Shown: positions 1-16,103, counted from the first letter of the stretch. The stretch is DNA of 64,000 bases from Oscarella lobularis (GCF_947507565.1 NC_089184.1:434001-498000); one strand, 5' to 3'. Translations and numbers: made by a program. The notes: generated from the sequence alone by a model not told the origin.

Positions 1-3000
1 GAGCCTTCGATCGGCCTTTTTGGAGGACAGTCGATCGCTGGAGACGCTCCCGTTGCCAACGGAGACGTCTCAGAGCTTCTTTGACGGAAGCCAAAGTCAC
101 AATCTGACCACCTTGTAGTAGAAAAAAAAATTAGATTATAACCCTTGACTCGAAAGTCGCTCACCTTCGTCAGTAGCGGTCTCGTAGCTTTGAAATAACG
201 GCTAAAACAGACGAGATACTCTTGCAAAAGACCAAACATTGGCCTTATATGTGCGTACCAGATCCAAATGAGCCGTCAATAATTCGGATTTCAGCGGAGG
301 AGGACCTGCCTGTGACACCGTTCTTGTGCCAGACGGCCTCCCGCTTCCCGGACTCCGCCTCGACCCGCCGTCCGGCGTGCCAAACGCGAATTGAACGTCG
401 TCGTTGCCGACGTCGGACTTTTTTCGTCTTCCCGTCACCGCGACGAGACTCGTTTCGGCTTCCATGGCCGGTTGAACGCAACAGAGTAGGAAAAAGCATC
501 GCAGTATCAGCTGAGTGCAGGCAACGTCATATGACGTCGCGCTCGACTCGCCGCTGCGCAGTTCGACGAGTTTGTAACGAGTCGCGAAAACGTGTTGGTA
601 CACGTGGAAGAGACCACGTCGCTGCCTAAAAAAATAACCTAATTTCCTTATTTAATTAAAAATCAATAAAAATTTACTTCTGTTGTTCATCGTTGTCAGC
701 CAAATTGCAGTGTTTCAAGCAGACGGCGAGAAGGTGACGAGAAGCCGAAGTCAAGAGAGAGTCTTCGTCCTCTGCCGTTTCTAATTCTACAAAAAAACGT
801 TTCACTTTGCTTACTAGAGATTCTTCGTCAGTGCACCTCGATTTTTCGCCCACGTTAGCATTGATTCCCACAGGACGTTGGATTGATCGTAGTCCTTTCC
901 CAATGCGAGGGAAAGAAGGAGTTGGCTATTGTCGAATAAGGGCTGAACGCCGATTTCAACAGCACTGGACCAAGCGGAGCTAAGAACTGAGTAAGAAGAA
1001 ATTCTAACTAAAAAAAAGATCCTTTGCATTTTTGTCTTTCCTTACTCTGTCTTTTTAGGTCCGAAGAAATGCTCTCTAACCCGTTTCCGAACAAATGCGA
1101 TCCGAGCCATCGTTGCGCTTGCCGTTCCTCATCTATCACCGCCAAATCGACGCCCATTCCGTAGATCAAACGTCCGACGAGAAGACTGCACATTCTCTCC
1201 ATATCGAAAAACCAGAGCCACGATCGCCCGTCGCCGTCCGACGACGACGACAATTTGGACCAATGATAGACGGGTTCTCCGAGCTCCGTTTCCTCGAGTT
1301 CGTCCGCGACGCCGCTCAGTTGGCTCGTCACTTGATTAATCTCGAAGAGAAGATGAATGCAGGCGGGGAGAAGCGATTGGAAGCGTTTGAGAGGCAAGAG
1401 ATGGAGACCGTGAAGCAATTGGGAGAGAAGAGAGCCGACTATGGACTCTCGAAGAATACCTAGTAAATACGAGTGTAATTAATAATTAATTTGTCGCGCG
1501 CCTGCGCATTTTTTTCTAACGAACGTTCGATATTCGCTGCTCCGGATAGGAGACCGTCAACGGATGCGACCAAGATGTCCCCAACGCACGAAAAGAAGAC
1601 TTCGACGTGATTTAGAAACAAATCGATGCTCGGATCATTCTAGAGGAGAGCGATATTACGTATACAATGCATTATACGAAGGTTGGAGTATCTTACGTCC
1701 AAGCTGGTTGGTTCAGCTGTTAAACAAAAAGCGAGGAAATGACGATGAGTGAGACTGAGGAGGTCGGCGAGACGAGATGGCGTAGCGCTTCCTCGTTCGA
1801 GCGTCGAACTCGGCGCCGTCGAATTTTCGCGTTTTAGCAACTGTTGCACTCGTCCTTCCTTCGTGGTAGACACAAAAAACGAGTAGAGAACAAGTTTCGG
1901 CTCGTTTCTCACCGTGTCTATGCAGAGATTTTTAAGGATTGTCTTCAGAAGGGCCGGCGCGTGAGAAGAGGGCGTTTGATCGGGCGAGTTTAAGCCGAGC
2001 AGCTGCAAGACGTGATCGCTTTCGCGAAGACTTTCGAGAAACGTGTCCAGTTGCATTTTCTAGACAACTCGGAAACTGCGACGTCGACGAAGGCGAACGA
2101 CTTCTTTCTCACCTGTCCGGCCGTAAGAGCGGCCCAGCTGCTGACTCCGCGAGGAAGCAGATTGAGAACCAATTCGACTCTCTCCTCAAGCGGCGGAAGA
2201 AGAGCTGTCTTACCGGCTCCTATCACTTGGCACACAGCCTGAAAAGAACACATACGTTAAAATCCATTTTTTCCCTCTAGTCTACCTGAAGGACTGGTTC
2301 CGATAGGGGCAAGTCAATGAGATGAAACAAGAGTCGGCGAAGTTGATCGATTTCGGAGCCATAAGCAGCCAAATCGACTCCTTTCGTCAAGGCTTCAAGC
2401 AGAACGAAGTGAGCTCCGTAGATATTCAGACAACTGATGACAAACTCTTCTTTCGCACTGGGGAAAAAAAATATCCAGTTTTTTTATAAGACTAGTCGAA
2501 ATTTTAATTTTCCAAACCTGTTGCCGTGAAAAGGTCTCGCCAATTCGTCGTTCGTCAAAGAGGTGGCATACTCGTTCAGCAAACGCCGAAGTATGCCAAA
2601 CGTTTCCGGTCGCAAATCAACGTAAAAAGGAACATACGTCGCCAAGCCAACCCTAGAAAAAAAACAAAACAAAATTATACACGTTACACATTCCCGAGTT
2701 TCTTACCTATGTTTCGACGGGGCTGTCCACGCGATGCTGTGCGACGTTCCCGCGCTAATGCGCTGCACGTAAACGCCATCTAGTCCTTTAACTTGGGACG
2801 GTGTCGAAACGGGGCCCGTGTCCGTTCCCTGCCCGCACTGTCCCATCGTATTGCTACCCCACGCATAAACCTCGCAGTCTAAGCGATCAGGAAAACGTTC
2901 AGAGACGAATACCCGAGGTTTTTTCTACCTTGCGTCAAAGCGAGACAGTGGTTGTCCCCACACGATACGTCGAGGATGCGTAGGTGAGAGAGAGTCTCTA

Positions 3001-5390
3001 GAATCGTCGGCGTGTAGATCGGCCCGCCCGGGACGCACATGCCTCCACCCCATATAAAAACCTTACGAAATCGTCTATTATAATTCTAAAACCTCAAGCG
3101 CTGCCCTACTTTTCCTTCCGAGGACAAGGCGATGCCAAATTGACTTCCGCAATCGATTTTGCGTACGACAATACCGGACAAACCTTCGACGACCTACGAT
3201 TTGTCGTAGGGAGGGGGGGGATCGTGGTCTCGTATTTTTTCTCACCTGCGGATGACAAACGCGGCCCTGACTCATTCCCAGGCCGAGTTTGCCGCTCTCT
3301 GAACTTCCGAACGCCCACGTAATCATCCCGTTTTGCGAAACGGCGAACGTCTGCGCACTGCCGCACGCCACTGAGCCAACGGATTTGATAGCGGACACGA
3401 GAGTGGGCGACGTGCGACCGTTGAGATCGCCGAGACCTGAAAAAAAAAAAAAGAATGAGAATAGCGGCGAAGGACGTTGTGTCGTGTGAAAAAAATTTCA
3501 CCGAGACGGCCAAAGTCCCCTTCGCCCCACGTGTATAATTCTCCCGCGTTCGTCACCGCTGCACTGTGCCTATAGCCGGCGGAAACGGAAACGACGACCT
3601 TAGGGGGCGAAGAAAAAAAAAGACAAATTTATAGATTTTTTTTTTGATTCTAGCGTCGTTTCACTTTGTCGTGAAGTGCCGCCACGAGTCGCGGCGATTT
3701 GCATGGAGATCGATTTCCGTGGCCAAGTTTGCCGTAATCGCCTTAAAAAAAAAAAGAAAGACACCTTCTACTATATATAAGAGATTATAATTTCCTTACC
3801 GTCTCCCCAACTATATACCTGTCCCGTGCTCGTTATCGCCATCGAATGACCATCCGATCCTTTCGACGACGAAACGAGACTTACAATGACGTCATTCAGT
3901 CCGAACGTCGTTATCAATTTCAGCTGCGTTTGACTGCCAGAATCGCCCAAACCCAATCGTCCGTAGCTGCCCTTTCCGCAAGCCGACACGTCGCCGCGAG
4001 ACGAAACGGCGAACGTGCAATACTGGCCGGCTTCGAGCTGAGAAAGAAAATTAAATTTCCATCTCGTTATTGATTTATTTACCTCTGCGTATCCACTAAA
4101 TGCCTTTGAGCGTCTTGCGCTTGTTACTTTCTCTTGGCAGCCCTCTGTCAGCTGCCCACTGCTATTGCTTCCCCAAACGTACGTTTCATAGGAATCTGGT
4201 GATGATACAAAGGACGTGTGAGCCATTAGAGTCGGTCCTTCCTTTCCTGAAGAGCTAGTAGTGTATTGTCCTGCCTGTTTTGCAATCTAAAAGAAAAATC
4301 GAGACATTTTCATATGCGTACGCGTGTTCTATACTTCTTTTAGAAGCAAACAGGCTGCATCACATAGATCTATAGTATCATTGGTCTCAATAAGAGGCTC
4401 ATTGCTTCTTTCATTCTAAAAAAGATAATTACTAATTAATTAATGATTAATTAACACGTGATTTCTCACGTCTAATTTGGAAATTCCTCCTATGACGCCA
4501 CGCAACAATTTACCAGAAATGACATCATCCCCATCCGCCTTATCTTCTCTAAAATTGCGACTTTTTAACGCCAATTCAATCCAATTAAGAAAAAAACAGA
4601 GCGATCCGCGCTGCAAGGCCATCTGCAAGAGCAACTCCAAAGCAAGCTGTTGGCCACGCCCATCCGCAGGGGACTCCGGCCCGACCATCTCAGTCAAAAA
4701 CCCGGTCACTTTCTCCAAACTCAAAACGCCCAATTCCGGCAACTTGCTCTTACTCGAAAGCGAATTCGGCGGCAACGAGCCCAAGACGGCGCTCGCCGTC
4801 TCGAGCACGCTGTCGCATAGCAACGCGCCGCTCGTCTCGCGTCGACTCCACGTTTGCTTGAGTAGGGAAAAGAGAAGCGAGAGGCCCGTGTGAACGCCGA
4901 GTTCGACGAGCTGTTCGTTCGCCGTTTTCGCCGTTTTCACCGTCGCCGCCGGATTCTTTGCGTCGGCGTTCGACGATCGCGGCGTCGGGCGACGATTCGG
5001 CGTGCGCGTCGACGTCGCCTTTTCGCGTTTCGGGCGCTTGCGCGCGGTCGCGGCGAGAATTTTGCGCACGAGTGTCAAGCGCTTGTGAAAATTCCACGAA
5101 AACGGGGTCGACGAGAGCGCCCAGCGGCACCATTCGCGTTGATCGGTTAGTAGGGAGTCGAGATGGTATTCCTTTTCGTCGTCGTTCGTCTCGTTTTGTT
5201 CGTATTCGGGTCGTTGGGACGGTTTTCCGAAAAACGACGGATCTACGGTCGTTCCGAGATCGCTTTGTTCGATTAGACGCTCGTACAATGATTCGGCTGC
5301 TTCGTAGTTGACAAAAAAGTCCGAGCTTTCGTTTGCCCACGATCCAGTTCCGTATTCCGTTTTCTTCAGTAACGGGAGGCTGGCAGCCAT
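1..5390 (-). CDS. HERC1: HERC1-type giant HECT E3 ligase, N-terminal part (partial)
   Basis: Twenty-one exons can be traced: 4470-5390, 4335-4415, 4083-4286, 3800-4037, 3665-3741, 3502-3598, 3246-3436, 3110-3193, 2929-3061, 2707-2878, 2518-2652, 2286-2457, 2113-2238, 1697-2059, 1525-1639, 1046-1459, 837-986, 678-786, 259-625, 165-201 and <1-111. The ATG at 5390 opens a HERC1-like N-terminal region (for example GVHTGLSLLF, QRGSL..LNWIELAL), followed by a first RCC1-like domain with repeats such as YVWGSNSSGQL, ACGKGSYGRLGLGD and YTWGEGDFGRLG, and then the helical region that follows it in HERC1. The second RCC1-like domain, WD40 repeats and catalytic HECT domain would lie beyond position 1. 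HERC1 is a cytosolic/Golgi-associated ubiquitin ligase whose RCC1-like domains bind small GTPases. Introns are 45-90 bp. Family assignment is strong; individual splice sites near the left edge are less certain. Confidence 0.93.
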
Positions 5391-5412
5391 GTTGGAATAT
5401 CCTGGTTGTACA

Positions 5413-5420
5413 TGACGTCA
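5413..5420. promoter_or_regulatory. CRE-like site upstream of HERC1
   Basis: A perfect TGACGTCA palindrome lies 22 bp upstream of the HERC1 start codon. This is the consensus for CREB/ATF-type bZIP factors. The same octamer recurs near other start codons in this window (29008, 42696, 42879, 61246), which supports a promoter role. Confidence 0.5.
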
Positions 5421-5505
5421 AAAGAGCGTAGCGCGCGTGATTAAGAAATTAACTCAAACTGAGTTCAGAAACATTTTGAAATATATGTCCTCTTTGCATC
5501 TTCAT

Positions 5506-7335
5506 CTACTTTTTTTCTGGTGATAGAACTGTCAGTGTGGCTTTTACTCCCAAATGATCAGATGCAACTTCGTCACTGAAAACAGAATAGTATAACTTAT
5601 ATTGAAAAAAAAGTCGATATTCAATACGTACTAACGAACACCGTCGTCTAATAAATCAACCTCCTCTATAGAAGCTTTTCCATCCAAATCAACGAGAATA
5701 AAGTCAATCTAGAAACCAGAGCTAGTCATTATTCCACATCTGCAAAGCGTTGATGCTCACTCTTTTAACTAAATTATCTTCTAGTGTACTAAAAGTCAGT
5801 CCATGATCTCTTGGCTCGTTTTCTCTATACGCACCTGGAGCACCGGGCCTACACATACGAAGAGAGAGAGCAAGGAGTACAAAGTAAATAATTGCTTCAT
5901 TACCTAGGTTCAGCGTGTAGTGTTGTCCACGCATCTACGAGTCCTTTCATTTTAGTACCATTTATGGATATTTTACCAGTCAAATATCTATGGCATTTTT
6001 TTATTGCGAATTAACTGTTTTTTATAGATATTTTGCTCTGTACCTTATGGAATCAGAATGAGGTTCAGCGTTCATGTCACCCATGAGCACCTTGGGCCCA
6101 CTGTGCATTTTCATAAAATTGCCAATCTCAATAACACTCCTATACGAACATAAAAAAACTAACCTGTACATAACAAAAGCGTTTCTTACGTAAGTCTAGA
6201 ACGTTCACTCAGAGATAAATGCGTTACGTATACGTGAACCTATTACAAAAATAATTATTGGTATGTGTAATATTTGCTACACACTGAGCCAAGCATTGGA
6301 GTCTTCACTTCCGCGTGAAGGCAGATTCTCTGGTGAAAATCTGCCGAATCTTTAGAATTTCTAACATGTAAACATTGTCATTTTTTCAAACCAGTGAATC
6401 GATAGTCTACCTGGGAAGAAGGATATAGCTATGATTTACGATAGGATATCTAGAAAAAATGGCCACGCCTTCCTCAACGCGGCCAAACTTTTCGACGGGA
6501 TACAACATGGCAGGCTGATATACGTACTACAAAAACAAATTATTAATTAAAAATTTTGCACTGTTCTTTGTCTTCTCACCTGATACTGCTGAAGTTCTAA
6601 TTCGAGATGATGAACCTGACTAGGGCCTTTATAATTCCGTTGAGAAAAATCATAGCGAACTTCTTGAAATCCAAAAATATCCGCGTTACTAGATCGACAC
6701 AGCTAGAGAATACATGTGCCCTAGAGAGGATTATAGATCCTACGTGTTTTTCTCACTTTTCCAAATTGTCGCAACCTGATGCCGTCTTCGTAAGAATTAA
6801 AATTCCACAAATTATAAGTAGCCAAAGTAAGCGTATTATGATTTGCTCCTTTCTTAAATAATTTGCTCAATAGACCACTATCCTGATCGACGTCATCACA
6901 GCCGTCGTCAGAGCATTCTTCCCCGTCTCCAACGGATTTATCTTTATCAAAATAATATGTGTGCTGATAAATGTGAAAGGCCTTTTCTCGATCTTTCGTT
7001 GCTACAACATTGTGCACGTGCACTCCGTCTCGTGTCGGCCACAGGAGAGTCAGCGCGTAAAGAAGCCCAAAAATGACAAGTCGCTTCTGTCTCGTCAACT
7101 GACCACCATCAGATGTCATATCAGTGACATGCGTATAGGCAGCAGTACGACTATCACGAGTCCAATGAAGTTTCTACAGGTGTGGTGATCAATGGCACTA
7201 AAATATGCATGCGTCTATAAGAATAATATTCCTTACCATCTTTCTAGGATCGGTTATTGTAGGAGACGCGGGTTTGCCCGTTTCGTCGAAAACGATCGAT
7301 GAGTCGCCGCGACGCAATCCATTCGCTGTGACCAT
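5506..7335 (-). CDS. Endonuclease/exonuclease/phosphatase-fold protein with N-terminal membrane anchor
   Basis: Exons: 7237-7335, 6757-7173, 6580-6702, 6411-6526, 6285-6360, 6190-6239, 6044-6139, 5904-5987, about 5763-5848, 5632-5709, 5506-5575. The product is probably a metal-dependent phosphodiesterase of the EEP (DNase I-like) superfamily. Expected motifs appear in order: ATYNLWN near the start of the fold, DIFGFQEVRYD with the metal-binding Glu, VYVTHLSLSE, VLMGDMNAEP with the catalytic Asp-Asn, and ASDHLGV with the terminal catalytic Asp-His. Before the domain come about 50 residues, one hydrophobic segment (LVIFGLLYALTLLWP) and an acidic linker, so a type II membrane protein or uncleaved signal anchor is likely. 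The start at 7335 rests on a phase-0 splice; an ATG at 7119 within exon 2 is an alternative. The substrate cannot be told from sequence. The gene faces the exonuclease gene at 7649 across about 310 bp. Confidence 0.8.
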
Positions 7336-7648
7336 CTGAGACAGAGCGAATGGACATAGATAGATACAGGGCCCTGTTGGCATCTAGTCCCACCTCGACA
7401 ATCTCGACCAATTCTGGACTATTCGACGGTAGTGGCGTCCAAGGAGAGGATAGCATTTGTCCATATAAGATCGTTGATTCGAATAAAGGCGAGGGAGTGG
7501 GTGATCCTGTCGAGAAAGAGAGTGAGCGAAGTTTCGAAACTTCGTTGCTTTGTCTTACGAGCGAGCCCGAAGCAGAGTAAAAACGGCAGAGAACGAAGCC
7601 GCTGCATTTGTTTTTGCTTCCGCTTTTTGCCTATCCCGGATAGCTAGG
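7336..7648. promoter_or_regulatory. Shared 5' region of two divergent genes
   Basis: About 310 bp separate the chosen start codons of the EEP-fold gene (minus) and the RNase D-like gene (plus). Short open frames occur on both strands but none shows family similarity. I see no clear TATA box or CRE here. It most likely holds both 5' UTRs and a bidirectional promoter. Confidence 0.4.
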
Positions 7649-8691
7649 ATGAGGGCGCAACGTTTGAGCTGTTTTTTTCTTTCGTTCGGGCGAAAATCGT
7701 CGTCGCGCGATTTCTGCACGCCCCTTCGCGACTCGACGCCAAGCTGCGAGCCCAATTTCGGTCTATCCCGCAACGAAATCAGCCGATTGCCTCTCGTTTC
7801 GTTCCCGGGCAAAATTCACCTCGTTTCCAACGAGCAAGACCTGTCGTCCTCTCCCGTTCGCGACGCTCTCGACGAACTCGAAAACTCCACGACGCTGGGC
7901 GTGGACACGGAAAGCGCCGTATCGTTCAAAAAAGGCCAATCGCCCAAATTGGCTCTCCTGCAAATTTCGAACGACGAAACGGCAATCGCATTTCGCCTGC
8001 ACGCCTTCGCCGACCTTCCCCTACCCTTTCGACGCATCCTAACCGGCTCGGCGGTGAAAGTATTCCACGCGGCGATGGCCGAAGCGCGATGTCTCTATCA
8101 GAACTACGGCACCGATTTGTGCCACGTCGTCGACACGCTCGCCTTCGGGCAGCAACTCGACGCGCCTCTATTGAGACTCGTCGACTTGGCGGCCATCTTT
8201 TTGAATTGTCGCATATCGAAGTCGCGAAGCGTGCGCCTGTCGAATTGGATGGCAAGCGAATTGAGCCCGTTGCAAATTAGTTACGCGGCCACCGACGCTT
8301 GGATGACGAGAAAAGTTTATCTCGCAATGCGCAGGTGCAAAATTTGAAAAAAAATTAATTAATTAATGTGATTGGTGCTTTTTATAGATATGCAGATGAG
8401 CGAGGAATTTCCGTTCCTGCGCCTATGCAATCGTTCGTCGGTCATCTGGCGACGGGAAAAACGAAAGGACTTCGACGAATCGCTCGAGATTTGGGCATTC
8501 CTCTTCTAGTCGAACCCGCGACTCAGATCGAGGATAATGATGATGATGGCGATAGGGAACGAATTCTGGACGAACACTTACGGGAACATTGCGAAAACGT
8601 TGTCAAGAAAACGACGCTTCAAAAGTCGGATGGCACTTATGTGGTCACCACGACAACGACAACGTCTATAACTCACAAAAGCAATGACTAG
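7649..8691 (+). CDS. RNase D/WRN-exonuclease-like 3'-5' exonuclease
   Basis: Two exons, 7649-8334 and 8388-8691, join in phase 2 (330 residues). The 3'-5' exonuclease fold runs from about residue 60 to 230. The DEDDy residues are visible: Asp and Glu in LGVDTES (motif I), the motif II region around VFHAAMAEARCLYQ, and Tyr and Asp in SYAATDAW (motif III). The family removes nucleotides from RNA or DNA 3' ends using two metal ions; it resembles the EXD/WRN-exonuclease group, but no helicase or HRDC domain is present. The C-terminal exon is acidic and Thr-rich and less conserved. The N-terminal 60 residues are basic and Ser/Arg-rich, possibly an organelle-targeting sequence. The stop codon lies only 18 bp from that of the convergent NCLN gene. 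Confidence 0.78.
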
Positions 8692-8709
8692 GGGAATTTT
8701 ACTACAATA

Positions 8710-11105
8710 CTATGCCGTTTTGGGTTTATAGTGTAGGAGGACAAGGTTGCTAATTGTGCTAAATGACTAAAGAAAAAAAAGGAGATGATATTTTGATTAA
8801 ATAAATAAATAAATAAATGAAATTCACCTGAATAGCGTAGAAGACGACGAAAAGATAGCAAACTATACCGGCGGTGAGAAACAAATCGAAAAGCGCCGGT
8901 TTGACGCTGAAAAGAATAAATTTCGTTTTCAAATTTCTACACACAACGGATTTCTTACCTATACATATAGAGCTTTGTCTCCGCTATATCATAGAAAACG
9001 AATTCTGGTTCTCTACACCAAAAAATTCGGTAAAAGGGCAAGCTAACATTTTAAATAATAAATACTTTTTATCCGGCTTCGTTTGGTACCTCCTAACGTC
9101 CTTTACATGCTTAGCAAGAGTCTATAGGGAACACACTTAGGTAGGGGCACTTAGATTCAATGTTTTTTAAATAATGCACTTGTTCTAATGATGATAAAAG
9201 TGGATGATCTTTTCCTACCAGTTGAGCGGCGCGAGAAAACGACGACAGGTAGTTTACCCACGCTCCGACGTGTTCTTCGCTCACGCTATATTCATCGCCC
9301 AACAGGTGAAACGACTACAGAACGAGAAAACCCTTTAATCAATCAATTAATTATATAAAAACCCTTCTAACCTCGACATCTAAGTTAAATATGAGCCCGG
9401 CAAGGCCTTCAGCTAAAACGACAGTGTTCTCTTTCAAAACCCCCACATCGACGCTAAAAATAAAATACAATTTATTGATTATATTTATTTATTAGGTATA
9501 CTGTTTATCGAATATGGAGTATCCTTCGGCGTCCGAGTTTTCCTTCTGAGATATCGTCCCAGCGGGAAGTCGTTTCATGGAGAATGTCTCGTGTTCCCAT
9601 GCCAGTAGCTCATTGGCCAAATTGATTTTTTTGTGTACGACTGTAAAATTCATGGGTGGCTCATGCAAATCGGCGGCCTAAAAATTAGCCAATAATATTA
9701 ATTAACAATACGTAAACAATGAATAACAAACCCTTTTCAGATTCTACGTAAAATAAATTTTGATTGCATCACTACACATAATATTCCTTTTATTACTTGA
9801 ACTATGCTGGCTGGGATTCCATCCTTGGGAGGTTTTGACACGTGCAGATGAAGGGAATTTGATCCGCCAATTGTATCCAAACATAGAACATATTTTGCAT
9901 CCGTCAAAATTCCCTCTAATAAAAATTATTATTTATTTATTTAATTTTATTTATGTATTTCTACCGTTGGCTTCGTAGTCTTCTATCCATTTACGAGTTC
10001 CCTGATAATTGAATGCCCCTCCTCCAGACAAGAAGAACAGCAAATTGTATCTTCACGTAAAGAATTAATTTTATTTCAAAATCTGTCTGTGAGTACTAAC
10101 TGAGCTTGAGTTCTGGAATCAGCATAAAGACGCGAAAATAATCTTGCCAACTCCAACAGAGCAGCCACTCCACTCCCATTCGAATCAGCCCCAAAGGATA
10201 AACTCTATTAATTAATTAATTAAAATACCATGCAAAGATTATTTATTTATTTACGGGAGCAATTCCAAATGAATCGTAATGAGCAACAATGGCAATGGTA
10301 GGAAGATGATCTTCTATCCCACGCCCAATCAATTTACCCTATAAGATCCTAAAACTGTTGCCAATTACGTCGCCTCTCCTCCCACCTGAATGCTTGTTAT
10401 CAATGTATCTTTCTTGGGTTTTGATTCGGAGATATCCGATGTAGCTACTTGATAGCCATACGTAGAGAAAACATCAAGAAGAGCTACAAATAAATTTAGT
10501 CACTAATACATATTTTTATTATTGATGTTATTTTACCTGCTGCGGCTGACGATGCTTGATCTGCCGTTATAGCATGAGACACTTCCTCGTATATCTTCAA
10601 CACCGTTTCGTCATCGTACACAAAATATACGGGAATGTTGACGGGCTCCTCTTCTAAAATCTCTCGCTCCAAATCCATCCATTCCTTAGAGAGAACATTA
10701 TTAAAATTAAGGGTTTTGCTTTTCTACCTCTAAAAAGTCTTGAGACAGCTGCGAGAGGTTCTTGGGAACGATCACGACGATCGCTCCAGCTCCAGATATA
10801 GTCAATTCGCGAAATTTTTCCATCGTCAAATCGACGAGCAATATGAGAACGCAGCGTCGATTCAGCATCTTCGCCGAAGCCGGACGCGCCTCCATGTTGA
10901 TGTACGCGCTTCGGCTGCCTAGAAATGTACGTTGAAAAGCGGATACGGAAGCGATTGGTTCGAAGTGACCGTGTTGCGTGCCGTGGAGATCGAATTGCTG
11001 CATGCGAAACGCTGGGAAGTCGTGGACGCCGTTCACGCCGCGTATTGCGCCGAAAAGTAGCGCTGGAAGTAGACATATCTCGAGGAATTCGTCAATTCCG
11101 TACAT
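8710..11105 (-). CDS. NCLN: Nicalin (NCLN), ER membrane-protein biogenesis/BOS complex subunit
   Basis: Nicalin is an ER membrane protein related to aminopeptidases; with NOMO and TMEM147 it forms the BOS complex that helps insert multipass membrane proteins. First exons: 10970-11105, 10728-10918, 10537-10684, 10386-10483, 10255-10338; further small exons run to the stop at 8710. Signature stretches include [67 protein letters not shown] and LAWEHE. A hydrophobic N-terminal segment and a C-terminal membrane helix ([20 protein letters not shown]) match the known topology. Intron 1 (51 nt, donor GTCACT) is in frame and open; comparison with known nicalins favours removing it. Transcribed head to head with the EFG1-like gene, 72 bp apart. 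Confidence 0.93.
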
Positions 11106-11158
11106 CGTGGTGCACGTGTTTACTACGAAGGGCGTGTCGTGCGCAGACACGACGATGC

Positions 11159-11167
11159 TCACGTGAC
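11159..11167. promoter_or_regulatory. E-box in the NCLN/EFG1-like divergent promoter
   Basis: TCACGTGAC, the palindromic consensus bound by USF/MITF-type bHLH-ZIP factors, sits inside the 72-bp gap between the two divergent start codons. The identical 9-mer occurs in the GALT/RPRD divergent promoter (22396). Confidence 0.5.
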
Positions 11168-11177
11168 AATCAGTGTT

Positions 11178-11843
11178 ATGGCCGAAATCGCCGTAGAGGA
11201 GCCAGATGAAGTCTCCATGGACGATTCTGACGAATCGAGCGACGATGCGATGGACGTCGCAGCGCCTAGATCGAGCAAACAGGCGAAGAAGACGAAGAAA
11301 GGGCAAAAGCAGAAGATCCGGGACATCAAACGATTACTAAAACGCGACGATTTGTCGGCGACAGTTCGACAAGCGCAGGAAAGAATGCTCGCCTTACTGC
11401 AGAACGAAGTAAAGGAGACGGATCGTCTAAAAAAATTCAAAAAAATGTCGAAAAAGTACAAAATGGTCAAATTTTTCGATCGACGAAAAGTGGCGCGAAA
11501 ACTCAAAGCGGCACGACGCCAAAAAACGGAAAACGAAGCGATGGAAGAACTAAAAAAGGACTACAACTACGCAGTCCATTTTCCCCTCGACAAAAAATAC
11601 ATATCCCTTCATCCCCCACCCAACGAAAAAGAGCGCGAAAAACAACTCGAAATTCGAGAGAATATCGACGAACTCGTGAAATCGGGGCAATTGGATGACG
11701 CGAGTATGGAGATATTAGAAGGAACGAGAAGAGAAAAGTCTCGCAAAAGAAGAGGATATGTGAGTCAAGGAGAAAAGGATCATCATATGAATAGCTCCCC
11801 TATAATGGACACTGATACTACTAAAGACGATTTCTTTATGTGA
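11178..11843 (+). CDS. EFG1-like rRNA-processing protein
   Basis: Single-exon gene, 221 residues. A short acidic head is followed by a Lys-rich tract, then the conserved coiled-coil core with KIRDIKRLLKR, an AL-rich helix and MVKFFDRRKVARKLK, which is typical of the Efg1 rRNA-processing family (Pfam rRNA_proc Efg1). In yeast Efg1 acts in nucleolar 40S subunit maturation. The start at 11178 is preferred because an ATG at 11139 would add a basic, unconserved leader inside the shared promoter. The last 30 residues are basic then acidic and poorly conserved. Its stop lies 35 bp from the stop of convergent RIIAD1. Confidence 0.75.
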   Translation: MAEIAVEEPDEVSMDDSDESSDDAMDVAAPRSSKQAKKTKKGQKQKIRDIKRLLKRDDLSATVRQAQERMLALLQNEVKETDRLKKFKKMSKKYKMVKFFDRRKVARKLKAARRQKTENEAMEELKKDYNYAVHFPLDKKYISLHPPPNEKEREKQLEIRENIDELVKSGQLDDASMEILEGTRREKSRKRRGYVSQGEKDHHMNSSPIMDTDTTKDDFFM

Positions 11844-11878
11844 GCATGTATTTTATGGGGGTATCTGAAACTAATTAA

Positions 11879-12357
11879 TTAAATTGCTTGACTCATTTTT
11901 CGCGCTTTGAATACGTTCCTATGTTCCTTGACGTGTTCCTGGATAGAATCAGCCAGCTCCGGTTGACTAAAGTGCTCTAATAGATATCAATAATAATTTC
12001 ATACACTGTTTCTACTAAACTTGCCTGCGGCGAATTGTCGCACGTTTTCGGGTCGTTTTATCAAGACCTCTCTATTAATTTAGCAACATTGTATCATCAG
12101 TTCCCCGTATTATTTCTTACTTCATGAATCCGGACAGTAATAGAGTTACTTCAGGATGATTTCGAAGATACGCTTCGTTTTCTATTCGTGTTCGAATCTT
12201 GTTGTGCGAATTCGGCGTAAACAAAGTGGTTTCGAGGGCTCTCGCTCTTGAAGCTGACCTTTTTCTTGTCCAGTTTTGCCTGCTGTTCTTCTGTCAATGC
12301 TTTGGCATCATGATTTTCGACCGACTGTAGCCGTACGCCTTTCAACGGATCCGACAT
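11879..12357 (-). CDS. RIIAD1: RIIAD1-like RIIa-domain protein
   Basis: Four exons: 12259-12357, 12121-12197, 12025-12071, 11879-11976. The spliced product has EEQQAKLDKKK, then IRTRIENEAYLRNHPEV and a RIIa dimerisation/docking-like helix pair, LLLSGFMKEVLIKRPENV followed by QFAAEHFSQPEL. This matches the small RIIAD1 family, in which the fold resembles the PKA regulatory-subunit docking domain that binds AKAP-type helices, often in cilia or sperm tails. Intron 3 starts with GC (GCAAGT), the usual form of a GC-AG intron; reading frame and homology both require it. The gene is in tandem downstream of HSD17B4, 79 bp from its stop. Confidence 0.85.
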
Positions 12358-12436
12358 CTCGATCTCGTTGTTTACGCATGTGCACTCGGTGAAAACCACG
12401 ACAACGTACACTCCCGGATACCAATAAAGAAAACAT

Positions 12437-16036
<3,600 letters not shown>

Positions 16037-16103
16037 TTGCCACCTACGGGAGTCTGAGTGTTATACGGGAGTTCGTTCGAACCACGTTTTGTTTCGTTTC
16101 CGA

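Noticed and set aside
202-603. Open frame in the HERC1 exon ending at an in-frame TAG
   Set aside because: Not a gene end: a 57-bp in-frame intron (202-258) with a GTACGC donor removes the stop and restores the frame to the next exon.
4750-5421. Long Arg/Glu-rich frame overlapping HERC1 exon 1
   Set aside because: Shadow frame of the conserved HERC1 N-terminal exon; composition is an artefact of GC-rich codons.
10919-10969. Reading the 51-nt in-frame segment of NCLN as coding
   Set aside because: It is open, but removing it restores the nicalin alignment ([11 protein letters not shown]) and it has an acceptor TTTCTAG; the donor is weak, so this is a judgement.
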